Source: Caldilineaceae bacterium
Lineage (GTDB): Bacteria > Chloroflexota > Anaerolineae > Caldilineales > Caldilineaceae
DNA length: 64,000 nt
Direction of reading: 5' to 3'
Assembly (NCBI GenBank): GCA_020846635.1
Contig: JADLDO010000032.1
Coordinates: 186,001-250,000, forward strand
Positions 54,094 to 63,690 of this stretch are shown here, in pieces; position 1 is the first letter of the stretch, and the number at the start of each line of letters is the position of its first letter. The notes under the pieces are model-generated. The model worked only from the letters and a program-made list of their open reading frames with translations, was not told the DNA's origin and searched no databases. Position numbers and translations under genes: made by a program.

Positions 54094-54125
54094 AGCGTTC
54101 TATCGTACACCATCAGGAATAGAAA

Positions 54126-55106
54126 TTAGCCAATCGCTAGCCATTTTTCGGCTTTCCATATTTGTGTAGAGCCATGACTTTCCACACAACGGACAATGCC
54201 GAGTGGCGAGCCCGTGGCGGATTCTGCCATCGCTAGATTGTTCTTGGGGTCGGGGATTGTAGGCGAATCGAGCGGAACCCGTTGGCCCTGGCTGAGTCGC
54301 AGCGCTGTAGCCTCATCCACGGGTAACAGCGGAAGCCCCAATGCTGCGCCCAGCGGTAAGAGCAACTCTGCAAAGGTTCCCGCTTCGGCTGCGGCCTCAA
54401 TCGTGGGCAGGGTGTGGGCATCGTCCAGGGTGAAACTGCCCGCTGCGCTGCGTCGTAGCTCCGCCAAATGGGCCACTGTCCCCAATGCTTCACCCAGATC
54501 ATGCGCCAAACTGCGAATATAGGTTCCTGCTGAACAGGTAATATCAAGCGTGAGTGTCGTTGCCGTCTGCGCCACCAGGGTTAGCTGGTGGATGGTTACG
54601 GGACGGGCGGCTACGGTTACTGCTTCGCCGCGGCGTGCCTTCGCATAGAGCGCCTCCCCTTCCTGCTTGAGCGCGGAATAGATGGGTGGCATCTGTTCAA
54701 TGTCACCGCGGAAGCGGGCCAATGCCGCTTCCACTTGGGCCGCACTCAGCGTCGGCACAGGCTTCTGAATGATAACTTGCCCGGTCGCATCATAGGTATC
54801 CGTTGCCGAACCCAGCGCCACCACGGCATGATAGCGCTTGTCATGGCCTTGATAATACTCGACCAGTCGCGTGGCTTGACCTAGACAGAGGATGAGCACA
54901 CCACTTGCCATGGGGTCCAGCGTGCCGGTATGGCCGATACGCCGCTGTCCACTCAAGCGGCGAACGCGCGCCACCACATCGTGGCTTGTCCACAGGCGCG
55001 CCTGCGGTTGGGCCGGGTCAAAGCCTGTTTTATCCACGACGAGTAGACCGTTTAGATCTTTGAGCAGGTCTTTAGGCGGGTCACTGGGCGTGGACTTACT
55101 GGGCAT
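54126..55106 (-). CDS. truB: tRNA pseudouridine(55) synthase
   Basis: 326 residues. Catalytic Asp64 in RIGHTGTLDPMASGVL, then KRYHAVVALGSATDTYDATG, PPIYSALKQEGEALY and CSAGTYIRSLAHDLGEALG split as CSAGTYIRSL. It isomerises U55 in the T-loop of tRNAs. About 20 residues precede the usual start LNGLLVVDK. Its ATG is inside the nrnA gene (11-bp overlap), so translation is coupled. Confidence 0.95.
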   Translation of the reverse strand: MPSKSTPSDPPKDLLKDLNGLLVVDKTGFDPAQPQARLWTSHDVVARVRRLSGQRRIGHTGTLDPMASGVLILCLGQATRLVEYYQGHDKRYHAVVALGSATDTYDATGQVIIQKPVPTLSAAQVEAALARFRGDIEQMPPIYSALKQEGEALYAKARRGEAVTVAARPVTIHQLTLVAQTATTLTLDITCSAGTYIRSLAHDLGEALGTVAHLAELRRSAAGSFTLDDAHTLPTIEAAAEAGTFAELLLPLGAALGLPLLPVDEATALRLSQGQRVPLDSPTIPDPKNNLAMAESATGSPLGIVRCVESHGSTQIWKAEKWLAIG

Positions 55107-56118
55107 AGCTCAATTGTCTGTCCTGCTCGCGTCGTGCTGTTTTCATCAATCCAACCACATGGGGCACAACTTCTGCCAACGTGCCGGCAAGGGTGCAGCC
55201 TGATGCGGCTGGATGACCGCCACCCCCCAAACTCAACGCCAATTGTGCCACATTGTAGCGCGGTTTGGCCCGAAAGCTACATTCGACGCTGGTCGATCCG
55301 GCTGGTTCCTGCTTTTGCACAAAGACCGCGCTCATGGCTGCCTCGTCTGCCGTCACCAGATAGCTGCTCAAGCCCGTATCTCCCACTGGCAGCCCTGCTT
55401 GCGCAAAGACGGGCTGGTCTGCTGCGGCCCAGATCACGCCATCTTCCAGTTGGATGGTGGGAAGGATCAGGCTCCAAAGCTTGATCATGGCAAAGGGCTG
55501 GCGGTTCAGCGTACGCTGGGTGATGTCCACGAGGCTGGCCCCACCCTGCATCAGCCGTTGGGCAACCTCCAGCACTGCGGGCGTGGTGTTGCTGGTGCGG
55601 AAACAGAGCGTGTCGGTCACAAGCCCGGTGAGCAGACATTCGGCCAATTCGCCTGTCAGCGGCACTTGCAGCGCATCGGCTAGATAGGCGAGCATCTGGC
55701 AGGTGGCGGCACACTCTGGCGCAACCCAATTGATGTCACCAAAGAAGGTGTTGGTGATGTGGTGATCGATGACGAGCAGGGGCGCTTGTCCATGCACAGC
55801 GCTGTTATAGGCATTGCCCATGCGATCCGGGCTGGAACCATCCAGGCTGATCACAAGGTCAAACGCGCGTTCTTGCACATCGCTGCGGTAATTGGCTGCC
55901 TGTGCGGTGATAATGGTCGCGGCGGCGGGCAGCACTTGATGTTCGTGCGGTACGGCGTCTTGCAAGGCCAATGTTGGCTGCTTACCCATATGGCGCAGCA
56001 GCCAGCCCATGCCGAGGAGACTGCCCACGGCATCGCCATCGGGGTTGATATGGCTGATACAGAGAATCTGGTTGGCGTTGGTGAGCGCGTGGAGTACGGC
56101 AGGTTCAATGATTGTCAT
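55096..56118 (-). CDS. nrnA: DHH/DHHA1 phosphoesterase, NrnA-like oligoribonuclease/pAp phosphatase
   Basis: 340 residues from ATG 56118. Metal motifs: SHINPDGDAVGSL, LDGSSPDRMG, and VIDHHITNTFFGDINW (the DHH). The DHHA1 substrate-binding end is LSLGGGGHPAASGC. It degrades nanoRNAs and dephosphorylates 3'-phosphoadenosine 5'-phosphate. The chosen start matches the family; a frame to 56256 would run through the terminator hairpin at 56144-56182. The usual neighbour of rbfA and truB. Confidence 0.93.
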   Translation of the reverse strand: MTIIEPAVLHALTNANQILCISHINPDGDAVGSLLGMGWLLRHMGKQPTLALQDAVPHEHQVLPAAATIITAQAANYRSDVQERAFDLVISLDGSSPDRMGNAYNSAVHGQAPLLVIDHHITNTFFGDINWVAPECAATCQMLAYLADALQVPLTGELAECLLTGLVTDTLCFRTSNTTPAVLEVAQRLMQGGASLVDITQRTLNRQPFAMIKLWSLILPTIQLEDGVIWAAADQPVFAQAGLPVGDTGLSSYLVTADEAAMSAVFVQKQEPAGSTSVECSFRAKPRYNVAQLALSLGGGGHPAASGCTLAGTLAEVVPHVVGLMKTARREQDRQLSYAQ

Positions 56119-56143
56119 TCGTTTTACACCAATTCTTCGCAAC

Positions 56144-56182
56144 AAAAAGCAGGTCAAAGGAGGATTTCCCTCCTTGACCTGC
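56144..56182 (-). terminator. terminator-like hairpin between rbfA and nrnA
   Basis: On the minus strand GCAGGTCAAGGAGG pairs with CCTCCTTTGACCTGC (one bulged base), followed by TTTTTG. It would stop part of the transcripts after rbfA, so nrnA-truB-ribF are probably made at a lower level or from a promoter not seen. Confidence 0.7.
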
Positions 56183-56256
56183 TGCTTTACCGTTTTTTGC
56201 CTGTTCCTGCGTTTGGTATGCCCATGATTCTTGCGAGCTAGAGAGTGGCTGGGCAA

Positions 56257-56661
56257 TTATGGTGACGGCGGCTCGGCAGGGGGGATGCCAGTGTCGTCGT
56301 TTGTGCCATTCTCGCCGCGGCTTGATGCAATCTGGCGCAGCAGTTCATCCACGCGTGCCGCCTTTTCCGGCGTGTCATCGTAATAGAAACTTAACTCCGG
56401 CACAGCGCGCAGACCAGCACGCACAGCAAGCTGGCGGCGCAGGAATGGCGTGGCATGGCGCAATCCCTGCAATACTTCGCGCTTGGAAAGCTCATCATCG
56501 TCATGTGCAACGTAGACTTTGACGTTGCGTAAGTCGCGGCTTATATCGACACTCATGACCCGTACAAGGCTCAGGCGAGGATCGCTTAACTCGTTGGCGA
56601 TCATGATGCTCAGTTCCTCGTACAACATTTCCGCGACTCGTTGTTGGCGGATGGTCGTCAT
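56257..56661 (-). CDS. rbfA: ribosome-binding factor A
   Basis: 134 residues. It helps 30S maturation and cold adaptation, acting near helix 1 of 16S rRNA. Marks: [21 protein letters not shown], split here, [20 protein letters not shown] and [36 protein letters not shown] site precedes the ATG. It lies 103 bp after infB. Confidence 0.95.
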   Translation of the reverse strand: MTTIRQQRVAEMLYEELSIMIANELSDPRLSLVRVMSVDISRDLRNVKVYVAHDDDELSKREVLQGLRHATPFLRRQLAVRAGLRAVPELSFYYDDTPEKAARVDELLRQIASSRGENGTNDDTGIPPAEPPSP

Positions 56662-56764
56662 AAGACCCTCCTCTCAGCGTATGTGGGCGACTCCCTAGAC
56701 AACTCCTCTAGACAGGCGCAATGGGGGTAGCCCAGGGAACCGCTGCAATCAAGCCAAGCGTCGC

Positions 56765-58717
56765 TTAGCGCACGCGCTGGCGTTCGTAAACCTCGATGGT
56801 ATCGCCCACTTCGAGCAAATCATCCCCATCCGCCAATCGAATTCCACACTCGAATCCGGTGCGGACTTCACTGGCATCCTCGCTGAAGCGGCGTAATGTT
56901 TCGATGCGCGTCATGGGCGTCAATTCTTCGCCGTTGCGCATACCACGTGCCAGCGCATTGCGCTTCACGACGCCGCTCGTCACACTACAACCGGCAATGA
57001 CCCCCCGGCGCAATTTGAACAATTGCAGGACTTGGGCTTCCCCGATCTTCACTTCCTTATAGATCGGTTCCAGCATACCGGTGAGCGCGGCCTCTACATC
57101 TTCAATCATCTTGTAGATGATGTTGTAGTGGCGAATCTCCACGCCCGACTGCTCGGCTCGTTGCACCGCGGCCTTGTCGGCTCCGACGCTAAAGCCGATG
57201 ATGACCGCATCGCTGGCTTCGGCTAACATCACATCCGACTCGGAGATGTCACCAATCGCCGCCTGCAAAATCTTGACACCGATCTCGTCGTTGCCCAAAT
57301 CTTCCAGGCTCTTGAGCACCGGCTCCATTGTGCCTTGCATGTCGGCGCGTACAATGAGGTTGAGGGTCTTGGTTTCGCCTTTTTCAAAACGGGCAAAGAC
57401 CTCCTCCAGCGTCATGTTGCGGTTCACGGGCGTTTGAGCTGCACGCGAACGGTCGTCCTGGCGCTGCTCGGCAATCGACTTGGCCTCGCGGTCACTCGAC
57501 ATCACTTCAAAGGTGTCGCCTGCCTTGGGGACTTCTTGCAGACCCAAGATCACGACCGGATCGCTAGGCCCTGCCTCTTTGACCGTCTTCCCCTCTGGGT
57601 TGAACATGGCCTTGATGCGGCCCCATGTGTTGCCTACCACGATGGCGTCGCCGCGGCGCAGTGTGCCATTTTGGACCAACAGGGTGGCTGTCACCCCGCG
57701 GAATTTGTCCAACTCCGATTCGATGACGGTTCCAACACATTTGCCCTTTGGATTGGCCTTGAAGCCTTCCACCTCGGCGACGAGCAGAATATTCTCCAAC
57801 AGGTCGTCAATGCCCAAGTTGGTGAGCGCACTCACTTCTACGACGATGGTATCGCCACCCCACTGTTCGGATTGGAGTCCCTCTTTTGCAAGTTCTTCCA
57901 TGACCCGCTGCGGGTTGGCACTCGCCTTGTCGATCTTGTTCATGGCGACGATGATGTGGACGCCCGCTGCTTTTGCGTGGCTAATCGCCTCGCGCGTTTG
58001 CGGCATGACACCATCATCAGCAGCAACGACCAAGACCACAATATCTGTTACCTGTGCGCCACGCGCACGCATGGCTGTGAACGCTTCGTGACCTGGCGTA
58101 TCCAAGAAGGTGATCTTGCGCCCCTCTACGGTCACTTGATAGGCCCCTGTGCGCTGGGTGATGCCACCCGCTTCACCCGCAGCGACATTCGTGTGGCGGA
58201 TGCGGTCGAGCAGGGTGGTCTTGCCGTGGTCAACATGCCCCAAGACAGCCACAACCGGCGGGCGTTCTACCAATGCCTCATCTTTTTCCGCATCACGCAC
58301 GCGCTGGACAAAGTTCTGTGCAGCGGTGGTGGTGCTTTCCTGGACTTGCTCGTCCGCAGACGCTTCTTCGTCCGACGAGGTGGGCCACTTGACCGCGATC
58401 CCCAATTCTTCGCCCAAGATGACAGCGGTATCGTGATCGATGCTATGAGTGATGGGAGCCATGATGCCATATTGCATCAAGACCTTGATCAAGTCGATGG
58501 GGCTGCGCTCCATGAGCTTGGCGAGATCGCGCACAGTGATGGCATCTTCCACCACCACAGAATCGATGACCTTTGGCTCGACACGCGCAGCTTTCTCGGG
58601 GCGGTTTGGCCCTCTGCCATTGAAGGGCTTGCCACCCTTGCCATTTTGCTTGCCACCGCCCATCATCTCTTCTTCGAAGTCATTGCTGCGTGATTTTACT
58701 TTACTTTTTGCTACCAT
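56765..58717 (-). CDS. infB: translation initiation factor IF-2
   Basis: 650 residues. IF-2 brings initiator tRNA to the 30S subunit. Short Gly/Lys-rich N-terminus, IF2_N domain ([22 protein letters not shown], split), then the GTPase: G1 GHVDHGKTT (160-168), G2 [13 protein letters not shown]3 DTPGHEAF and G4 NKIDKA. Domains II-IV follow to the end at YERQRVR. It lacks the long variable N-terminal part of enterobacterial IF-2. TAGGAGG precedes the ATG. Confidence 0.97.
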   Translation of the reverse strand: MVAKSKVKSRSNDFEEEMMGGGKQNGKGGKPFNGRGPNRPEKAARVEPKVIDSVVVEDAITVRDLAKLMERSPIDLIKVLMQYGIMAPITHSIDHDTAVILGEELGIAVKWPTSSDEEASADEQVQESTTTAAQNFVQRVRDAEKDEALVERPPVVAVLGHVDHGKTTLLDRIRHTNVAAGEAGGITQRTGAYQVTVEGRKITFLDTPGHEAFTAMRARGAQVTDIVVLVVAADDGVMPQTREAISHAKAAGVHIIVAMNKIDKASANPQRVMEELAKEGLQSEQWGGDTIVVEVSALTNLGIDDLLENILLVAEVEGFKANPKGKCVGTVIESELDKFRGVTATLLVQNGTLRRGDAIVVGNTWGRIKAMFNPEGKTVKEAGPSDPVVILGLQEVPKAGDTFEVMSSDREAKSIAEQRQDDRSRAAQTPVNRNMTLEEVFARFEKGETKTLNLIVRADMQGTMEPVLKSLEDLGNDEIGVKILQAAIGDISESDVMLAEASDAVIIGFSVGADKAAVQRAEQSGVEIRHYNIIYKMIEDVEAALTGMLEPIYKEVKIGEAQVLQLFKLRRGVIAGCSVTSGVVKRNALARGMRNGEELTPMTRIETLRRFSEDASEVRTGFECGIRLADGDDLLEVGDTIEVYERQRVR

Positions 58718-59163
58718 TTGTCCAAACCTCCTAATTCACATGAGCGAGTTGCTTCGAAGCCGGAAGGTAAGCGCAACACGGCTCGGAACTTCAAGACGCC
58801 CTCAGCACGATCTCTCTTAAAATACTCCCCGGCGCGGCCCAACGAGAGGCGGGTCGCTTTCCACATTTGGGCGAGCAACAGCGGGCAGGGAGGGTATGGA
58901 AATCAAGGTGAAAGCAGGGTAAATCCAGAGGGGAGGGAGGGGAAGAAGCCAGGGTCAGATCATACTCAATCTCCCTGGACTGCAAACCGTAGCCGTGGGC
59001 GCTTGTCTGCGCCAACGACCCACCTTGCTCTGGATTGCCTGGTCACACGTTGCCATCAGGATGCACATGATCAAGATGCACATTGCCGGTCTGATTCACA
59101 TCGCCGGCATGACTCATGAGGTGCATGGCAAAAAGGCAGTTCATGGGACGTTCTCACCGTGTT
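58718..59163. other. 446-bp gap between ylxR and infB
   Basis: In many bacteria ylxQ (an L7Ae-like gene) sits here; no such frame is found on the minus strand. The only structure seen is short duplications: ATGCACAT at 59061 and 59076, and CACATTGCCGG/CACATCGCCGG 18 bp apart (59079 and 59097). It could hold an extra promoter for infB. Confidence 0.5.
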
Positions 59164-59556
59164 TCATACAATCGGTGCCTGAGACTTTCGCTCTGTTCTG
59201 TCGACTGCTGTAGAATCGACTCTTTCAGGAGCAGCGACTTCTGTATCGGCTGCTTCGGATTCGGGCAGCGTTGCCATAAACGCCAGCAACGCCTGTCGAT
59301 TCTCCTCGTTCAGGCGGGTGCGTAGGGCTTGCTCAATCCGGCCCCCCCGTAACACCGCCCGCCAACAATTCTGATAGGGGTGCAGATATGCACCCCGTCC
59401 TGCTAACTTGCCGGTGGCGTCGATCTCGACGCCCTTCTCCGTACGCACCAGCCGCAGTAGATTGCGCTTGCCTGCCACTTGGCGGCAGGCAATGCAGGTG
59501 CGTTGTGGCACATGCTTGGGTTTTACCCCGCGACTCTTTTGCGCCATCATGCCCAT
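59164..59556 (-). CDS. ylxR: YlxR-family RNA-binding/nucleoid-associated protein
   Basis: 130 residues. The YlxR signature is PQRTCIACRQVAGKRNLLRLVR followed by GRGAYLHPYQNCW. The C-terminal ~35 residues are a family-untypical acidic/Thr tail. It sits 22 bp after nusA, its standard position. In other bacteria YlxR modulates transcription and binds RNase P; neither is shown here. Confidence 0.92.
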   Translation of the reverse strand: MGMMAQKSRGVKPKHVPQRTCIACRQVAGKRNLLRLVRTEKGVEIDATGKLAGRGAYLHPYQNCWRAVLRGGRIEQALRTRLNEENRQALLAFMATLPESEAADTEVAAPERVDSTAVDRTERKSQAPIV

Positions 59557-59578
59557 CTACTCTCTGACATCTTGCGTC

Positions 59579-61354
59579 CTAAAACGCATCATCATCCGCA
59601 ACCGGAGGTCGCCACTTCTTGCCCTTCGATTTGGCATCGGGCTTGGTCGGTTTTTTGGCCTTCCCCTTAGCAGCAGGCTTGGCCGGCGCTTTGGAGCCCT
59701 TCCCGCGCCCCTTCCTATCCCCTTCTTCCTCTTCCCACTCGTCGTCAATCTCCTCTTCATCCAGACCGACTAACAACTCGGCTGGAACGACGAAGTCTTG
59801 GGAGAGGTCAATGCCTTTGCCTTTGCGTGCGCGCAGCATGTCGGCGGTAATCACTTGGGGCAGGGTATCGACACGAGTCATGTCTTCTTCCTCTTGCTCC
59901 TTGTGATCCTCATCCTCATGTGTCGCCTCCTGCTGCTCGGCGATCGGCTCCGGTAGCTCCACCGGCTCAGGTTGAGTCTCCTCGAAATCCTCTTCCTCTG
60001 GATTCAACGCCTCGCCAATGGGTTCTTCGGGGATTTGGAAGCCTTCGACCGGCCACAGGTCACGGAAGTCGTGACGCTCGCCTGGCAGTTCGGGCATCTC
60101 CAACGACGGCAGTTCGGCAGCCTCAGAACGTTCGTTGCGCGGTTCCATGTTTTCCAATGCACGAGCGGCCTTGCTGAGCAAGTCCTCGCCCATGTTGAGT
60201 GTGTGCGGCTGTTCGTCCTCTTGCAGGAAGCGCTCTACCACAGAGAAGAGGTCGGCGCTGCGGCTCTTTTGCGACTGCTCCGCCGCCAGACGGTCCAGCC
60301 CCTCTTTCATGGCTTCGCTCTCGCTCTTAATGTCGATGCGCCAGCCTGTAAGCTTCGCGGCCAAGCGGGCGTTCTGCCCCTCCTTGCCAATGGCAAGGCT
60401 CAATTGCCGGTCGGGCACAACCACAATTGCGGTCTTGATCGAGCCGGTTTCATCCAGCAAAACGCTGTTGACTTTGGCCGGGCTGAGCGAATTGGCAATA
60501 TAGCTGGCAAGGTCGGTGTTCCATTCGACGACATCGATCTTTTCGCCCGCCAGTTCGTTGACAATATTTTGGATGCGTAAGCCACGCATGCCGACGCAGC
60601 TACCGACCGGATCGACACCAGGCACAGTCGCCACCACAGCGGCCTTGCTGCGCGCGCCAGGCTCGCGGGCAATCGCCTTGATCTCCACAGTGCCGTCGCG
60701 TACTTCGGGAATCTCCTGCTCCATCAAGCGGCGCAGCAGATTGCGATGGGTGCGGCTCAATTTGATCACCGGCCCGCGCGTGCTCTTGTGGACATCCACT
60801 ACATAAACCTTGACATAATCTCCGCGGCGCAGTTTCTCGTTGGGAATCTGCTCCTCGCGCACCAACATCGCTTCGTGCTTTTCATCAAGCATCACGGTCA
60901 CAGCGTTCGAAATGTTGTCGGTGCTGCGAACCTGCGCGTTGATGACCTCGCCGACGCGGTGGGCAAAATTTTCAAAGACCGTATCGCGTTCGGCTTCGCG
61001 GATGCGCTGGAGGATCACCTGTTTAGCGGTTTGGGCGGCGATGCGACCGAAATTGTCCGGCAGGCTCTCCACCTTAACCACATCACCCAACTTGGTGGTT
61101 GGGTAAAGCTTGCGCGCTTCTTCTAAGGTGATTTCTGTGCGCTGATTGATGGCTTCTTCTACCACTTCGCGTTCAGCATAAACGCGCATCTCGCCGCTGT
61201 TGCGATCGACTTCCGATGTGACATTGGCAATCGACCCAAAGTTGCGTTTGTAGGCGGAGATCAACGCCGCTTCAATAGCCTGAAAAATAACCTCGCGATC
61301 GAGACCTTTGTCAGTGGCAACTTGATTGATGCCAGCAATTAAAGCCTTCGACAT
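59579..61354 (-). CDS. nusA: transcription termination/antitermination factor NusA
   Basis: 591 residues. N-terminal RNAP-binding domain, S1 domain around SKRTR-like [17 protein letters not shown], and two KH domains ([41 protein letters not shown] in part). Past residue ~345 comes a ~240-residue extension, first acidic ([22 protein letters not shown]), then strongly basic ([17 protein letters not shown]). ATG 61354 is used since AAGGGG lies just upstream; a GTG two codons earlier is also open. First gene of the operon; rimP, its normal neighbour, is not there. Confidence 0.95.
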   Translation of the reverse strand: MSKALIAGINQVATDKGLDREVIFQAIEAALISAYKRNFGSIANVTSEVDRNSGEMRVYAEREVVEEAINQRTEITLEEARKLYPTTKLGDVVKVESLPDNFGRIAAQTAKQVILQRIREAERDTVFENFAHRVGEVINAQVRSTDNISNAVTVMLDEKHEAMLVREEQIPNEKLRRGDYVKVYVVDVHKSTRGPVIKLSRTHRNLLRRLMEQEIPEVRDGTVEIKAIAREPGARSKAAVVATVPGVDPVGSCVGMRGLRIQNIVNELAGEKIDVVEWNTDLASYIANSLSPAKVNSVLLDETGSIKTAIVVVPDRQLSLAIGKEGQNARLAAKLTGWRIDIKSESEAMKEGLDRLAAEQSQKSRSADLFSVVERFLQEDEQPHTLNMGEDLLSKAARALENMEPRNERSEAAELPSLEMPELPGERHDFRDLWPVEGFQIPEEPIGEALNPEEEDFEETQPEPVELPEPIAEQQEATHEDEDHKEQEEEDMTRVDTLPQVITADMLRARKGKGIDLSQDFVVPAELLVGLDEEEIDDEWEEEEGDRKGRGKGSKAPAKPAAKGKAKKPTKPDAKSKGKKWRPPVADDDAF

Positions 61355-61413
61355 AGCCACCCCTTACTTAAATCATCTATCCTAACACAACGCCCGGACC
61401 TAAATCTTACAGT

Positions 61414-61454
61414 TCTAATTCTCTACTCTAATTCTACTGTTCTAATTTTACTGT
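61414..61454. repeat. 13-14-bp tandem array with TCTAATT core
   Basis: TCTAATT begins at 61414, 61427 and 61441 in units TCTAATTCTCTAC, TCTAATTCTACTGT and TCTAATTTTACTGT. It sits 60 bp upstream of the nusA start, where the promoter is expected. Confidence 0.85.
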
Positions 61455-61532
61455 GCAACCTGTTGGCTGGCGGCATGACTCAATACACTTTGCTCTTGCC
61501 TTGCCCGGTGAACACTTCCCCAAACAACAAGA

Positions 61533-61553
61533 AAAGTGGGGAATCCCCACTTT
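61533..61553 (-). terminator. terminator of the PstS-like gene
   Basis: AAAGTGGGG and CCCCACTTT form a perfect 9-bp stem with a 3-nt loop. On the minus strand it is followed by TCTTGTTGTTTG, a broken T-rich tract. Confidence 0.6.
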
Positions 61554-61686
61554 CGCAAACCTCCCTGGGTTAGACATCCACACGCAAGACAAACCCGCCA
61601 ACCTACTCCTAACGCTGAATATCATACCATACGCCAGAGGAAAAATCAAATCCTTTATCAGTATATTTTGTGAAAACTCTCTTTGT

Positions 61687-62721
61687 CTATCGCACCGGCA
61701 AGTGATAGCGTCTGATGATGCTTTGTCCGGCAGGGCTGAGGACAAAATCTACGAATTGGCGCAAATTGCCCCAGGTTTGGCCGCGGCTGACAAGATAGAG
61801 AGGCTGAATCAGGGGGTAACTGCGCGTGCGTAGGGCAGTCAGTGTGGGCAATTCGCCATCAACCGGCACAGCGCGCACGCGCAACCCAGGGACAGGGGTT
61901 GCTGTGACGGTGGTGGTAAGGGTGGAGGTCATCGGCGGCGTGGCGATCTCTGTGATGACATTGGGGGCTGTGGGCGTGCTCGTTGCGGCACTCCTGCCCA
62001 GATTTTGCGCCATGACATAGCCGCGCGAAACATAGCCAATGGCCTGGGGTGTTTTGGCAATGTAATCCACCACATCACGGCTGGTGGGCATCACCACCGC
62101 AGTTAACGAGACGGGCTCGCCCTGCATGACCTCGTTTTCAAAGAAGATGCGCGATCCGCTTCCGTCCTCGCGACTGACCAACAGCACTTCGCCTGCTTCT
62201 GCGCCCACTTCCGCCCAATCCAGAATTTCGCCACTGTATAGCCCGCGCAGTTGCTCCTCTGTCAGACCTGCCACCGTGTTGCTGCTGTGGACGATAATCG
62301 CCAGCCCATCAACACCGATGGGAATTCGCACCAGCGCGCGCTGGGCAACGGTCGGTTCGCTGGGGGGAAACAGGCTGCTGGCGGCTAGGTCGATGCGCCG
62401 GCTGTAGACCATCTCTTCACCCAGGCTGCTGCCACCCCCGCCCAGGGTAAAGAGGACATTGGGATGGCGGCGTGTGTATTCGGCGGTTAGCTCTTGCAGC
62501 GCAGGCTGAAGCGCGGTAGCGCCGCCGATGGTGATGAGTACAGGACGAGGTGTTGCAACCGCGGTGCTGGTGCAGCTTGTGAGAAGCAGGATAGAAATCA
62601 GGAAAAGAAGTGACAGCCATGGGGCGATTTTAACCTTCCCGGAAGCTTCAAGCTTCCGGGAAGGGGTGGGGCGAATGATCCCTTGTAGGGAGCGTGTGCG
62701 AGCGCGAATCTCGGTATTCAA
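61687..62721 (-). CDS. PstS-like phosphate/anion-binding lipoprotein
   Basis: 344 residues. A hydrophobic segment ends in the lipobox LLTSC (Cys50). The PBP-like part has GGATALQPALQELTAEYTRR, GGGGSSLGEEM, LYSGEILDWAEVG, SREDGSGSRIFFE and IGYVSRGYV, as in PstS. A Thr/Pro-rich insert (TSTPTAPNVITEIATPP) breaks the second lobe. The start is the TTG at 62721, coupled to the uppP stop 3 bp upstream; no later start codon lies in frame before the signal peptide. Residues ~21-30 are encoded by a perfect 15-bp-arm palindrome (62634-62664), which may be an insertion into the gene. No pst permease genes are close. Confidence 0.78.
   Translation of the reverse strand: MNTEIRARTRSLQGIIRPTPSRKLEASGKVKIAPWLSLLFLISILLLTSCTSTAVATPRPVLITIGGATALQPALQELTAEYTRRHPNVLFTLGGGGSSLGEEMVYSRRIDLAASSLFPPSEPTVAQRALVRIPIGVDGLAIIVHSSNTVAGLTEEQLRGLYSGEILDWAEVGAEAGEVLLVSREDGSGSRIFFENEVMQGEPVSLTAVVMPTSRDVVDYIAKTPQAIGYVSRGYVMAQNLGRSAATSTPTAPNVITEIATPPMTSTLTTTVTATPVPGLRVRAVPVDGELPTLTALRTRSYPLIQPLYLVSRGQTWGNLRQFVDFVLSPAGQSIIRRYHLPVR
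62634..62664. repeat. perfect 31-bp palindrome inside the pstS-like 5' end
   Basis: CCTTCCCGGAAGCTT, one C, AAGCTTCCGGGAAGG. The same arms, slightly varied, form hairpins at 48565-48610 and 63608-63640. Here the palindrome is in a coding position, in frame, just before the hydrophobic core of the signal peptide. Confidence 0.9.
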
Positions 62722-62724
62722 TCG

Positions 62725-63555
62725 CTAAAATCCGATGAAGTTGAGCCCGATCACGAGCAACCCTACGATGAGGCAGTAGGCTGCAAAGAGGTAGAGGCTG
62801 CGGCTGCGGAGGTAGGCCAACAGGCCGCGAATGGCAAGATAGCCCACAACCGCGCTGACGACCATACCGATGATCAAGGCGGGCAGTTGCGCGCTGACAT
62901 CGCCTGGGTCAACAGCTAGGGTGTCTAGCAGTTGCAGCAGTGCCGCGCCAAAAAAAATCGGCGACCCCAACAAGAAGCTAAAGCGCGCGGCTTCATCGCG
63001 GCGCAGGCCAGTGGCAAGCCCCGCGGCCATCGTGCTGCCGCTGCGGCTGATGCCTGGGGCCAGTGCCACAGCTTGCGCGAGGCCGATGATGATGGCTTGC
63101 CCCCAGTTCATGGTGGTGAGCGTGGTGGTGGGCCTGCTCCGTCTGGCAAGCTGCTCGCTGCCCGCGAGCAGGGCCGCCGTGATCAGCAGGCAGTAGCCCA
63201 CCGTCAGCGGGCTGCCAAAGAGCGCCTCGAAGAAATCCTTAAAGAGCACCCCCGTCACCGCGGCTGGAATACTGCCCACCACGATAAACCAACCCAGGCG
63301 CGCATGGGGGTCTGCCAGGGAACGCCGGGCTAAACTGCCGAGGGTCGCCAGGAAGATCGCCCATAGCTCGCGCCAAAAGACAGCAATGATGGAGATCAAT
63401 GTACCCCAATGCAGAACCGTGTCAAAGAGCAGGGATTGGCGTTCCCAGCCCAAGAGCCAGGGGATCAGCACCAAGTGCCCGCTGCTGCTGACGGGGATGA
63501 ATTCGGTTAGGCCCTGGACAATGCCGAGGACAATGGCTTGGATGATCTCTAACAC
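62725..63555 (-). CDS. uppP: undecaprenyl-diphosphatase
   Basis: 276 residues, polytopic. It recycles undecaprenyl diphosphate to the monophosphate carrier for wall and surface glycans. The two signature loops are intact: GLTEFIPVSSSGHLVLIPW (Glu and His) and LAPGISRSGSTMAAGL (Arg-Ser-Gly-Ser). GTG start at 63555 with GGGGAA upstream. It probably shares a transcript with the PstS-like gene, 3 bp downstream. Confidence 0.95.
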   Translation of the reverse strand: MLEIIQAIVLGIVQGLTEFIPVSSSGHLVLIPWLLGWERQSLLFDTVLHWGTLISIIAVFWRELWAIFLATLGSLARRSLADPHARLGWFIVVGSIPAAVTGVLFKDFFEALFGSPLTVGYCLLITAALLAGSEQLARRSRPTTTLTTMNWGQAIIIGLAQAVALAPGISRSGSTMAAGLATGLRRDEAARFSFLLGSPIFFGAALLQLLDTLAVDPGDVSAQLPALIIGMVVSAVVGYLAIRGLLAYLRSRSLYLFAAYCLIVGLLVIGLNFIGF

Positions 63556-63607
63556 AGGCGTTCCCCGCTGGTATGCTTGTGATTCACGTTATGCACATCT
63601 CGCCTAA

Positions 63608-63640
63608 ACCCTCCCGAAAGCTCCAAGCTTCCGGGAGGGT
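63608..63640 (-). terminator. hairpin between tgt and uppP
   Basis: ACCCTCCCG (63608-63616) pairs with CGGGAGGGT (63632-63640), inner AAGCT/AAGCTT partly paired. On the minus strand TTTAGG follows, so termination after tgt is plausible but weak. Confidence 0.6.
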
Positions 63641-63690
63641 AGCTGCATGTCAGGTGAATGATGGATGGTTAGTTCATGTGGGGGAGTAAA

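Larger units (their letters stand above)
61355..61686. other. 332-bp region upstream of nusA
   Basis: No rimP-like frame on the minus strand. It contains a tandem array (61414-61454) and a terminator hairpin (61533-61553) for the PstS-like gene. The nusA promoter must lie between these and 61354, but no consensus box stands out. Confidence 0.5.

Noticed and set aside
57335..58693. 452-codon open frame on the plus strand opposite infB
   Set aside because: It mirrors the IF-2 gene, has no ribosome site and no known domains; a GC-rich gene often leaves an open antisense frame.
61434..61745. 103-codon minus-strand frame upstream of nusA as a rimP candidate
   Set aside because: No RimP sequence features, overlaps a terminator and the end of the PstS-like gene.
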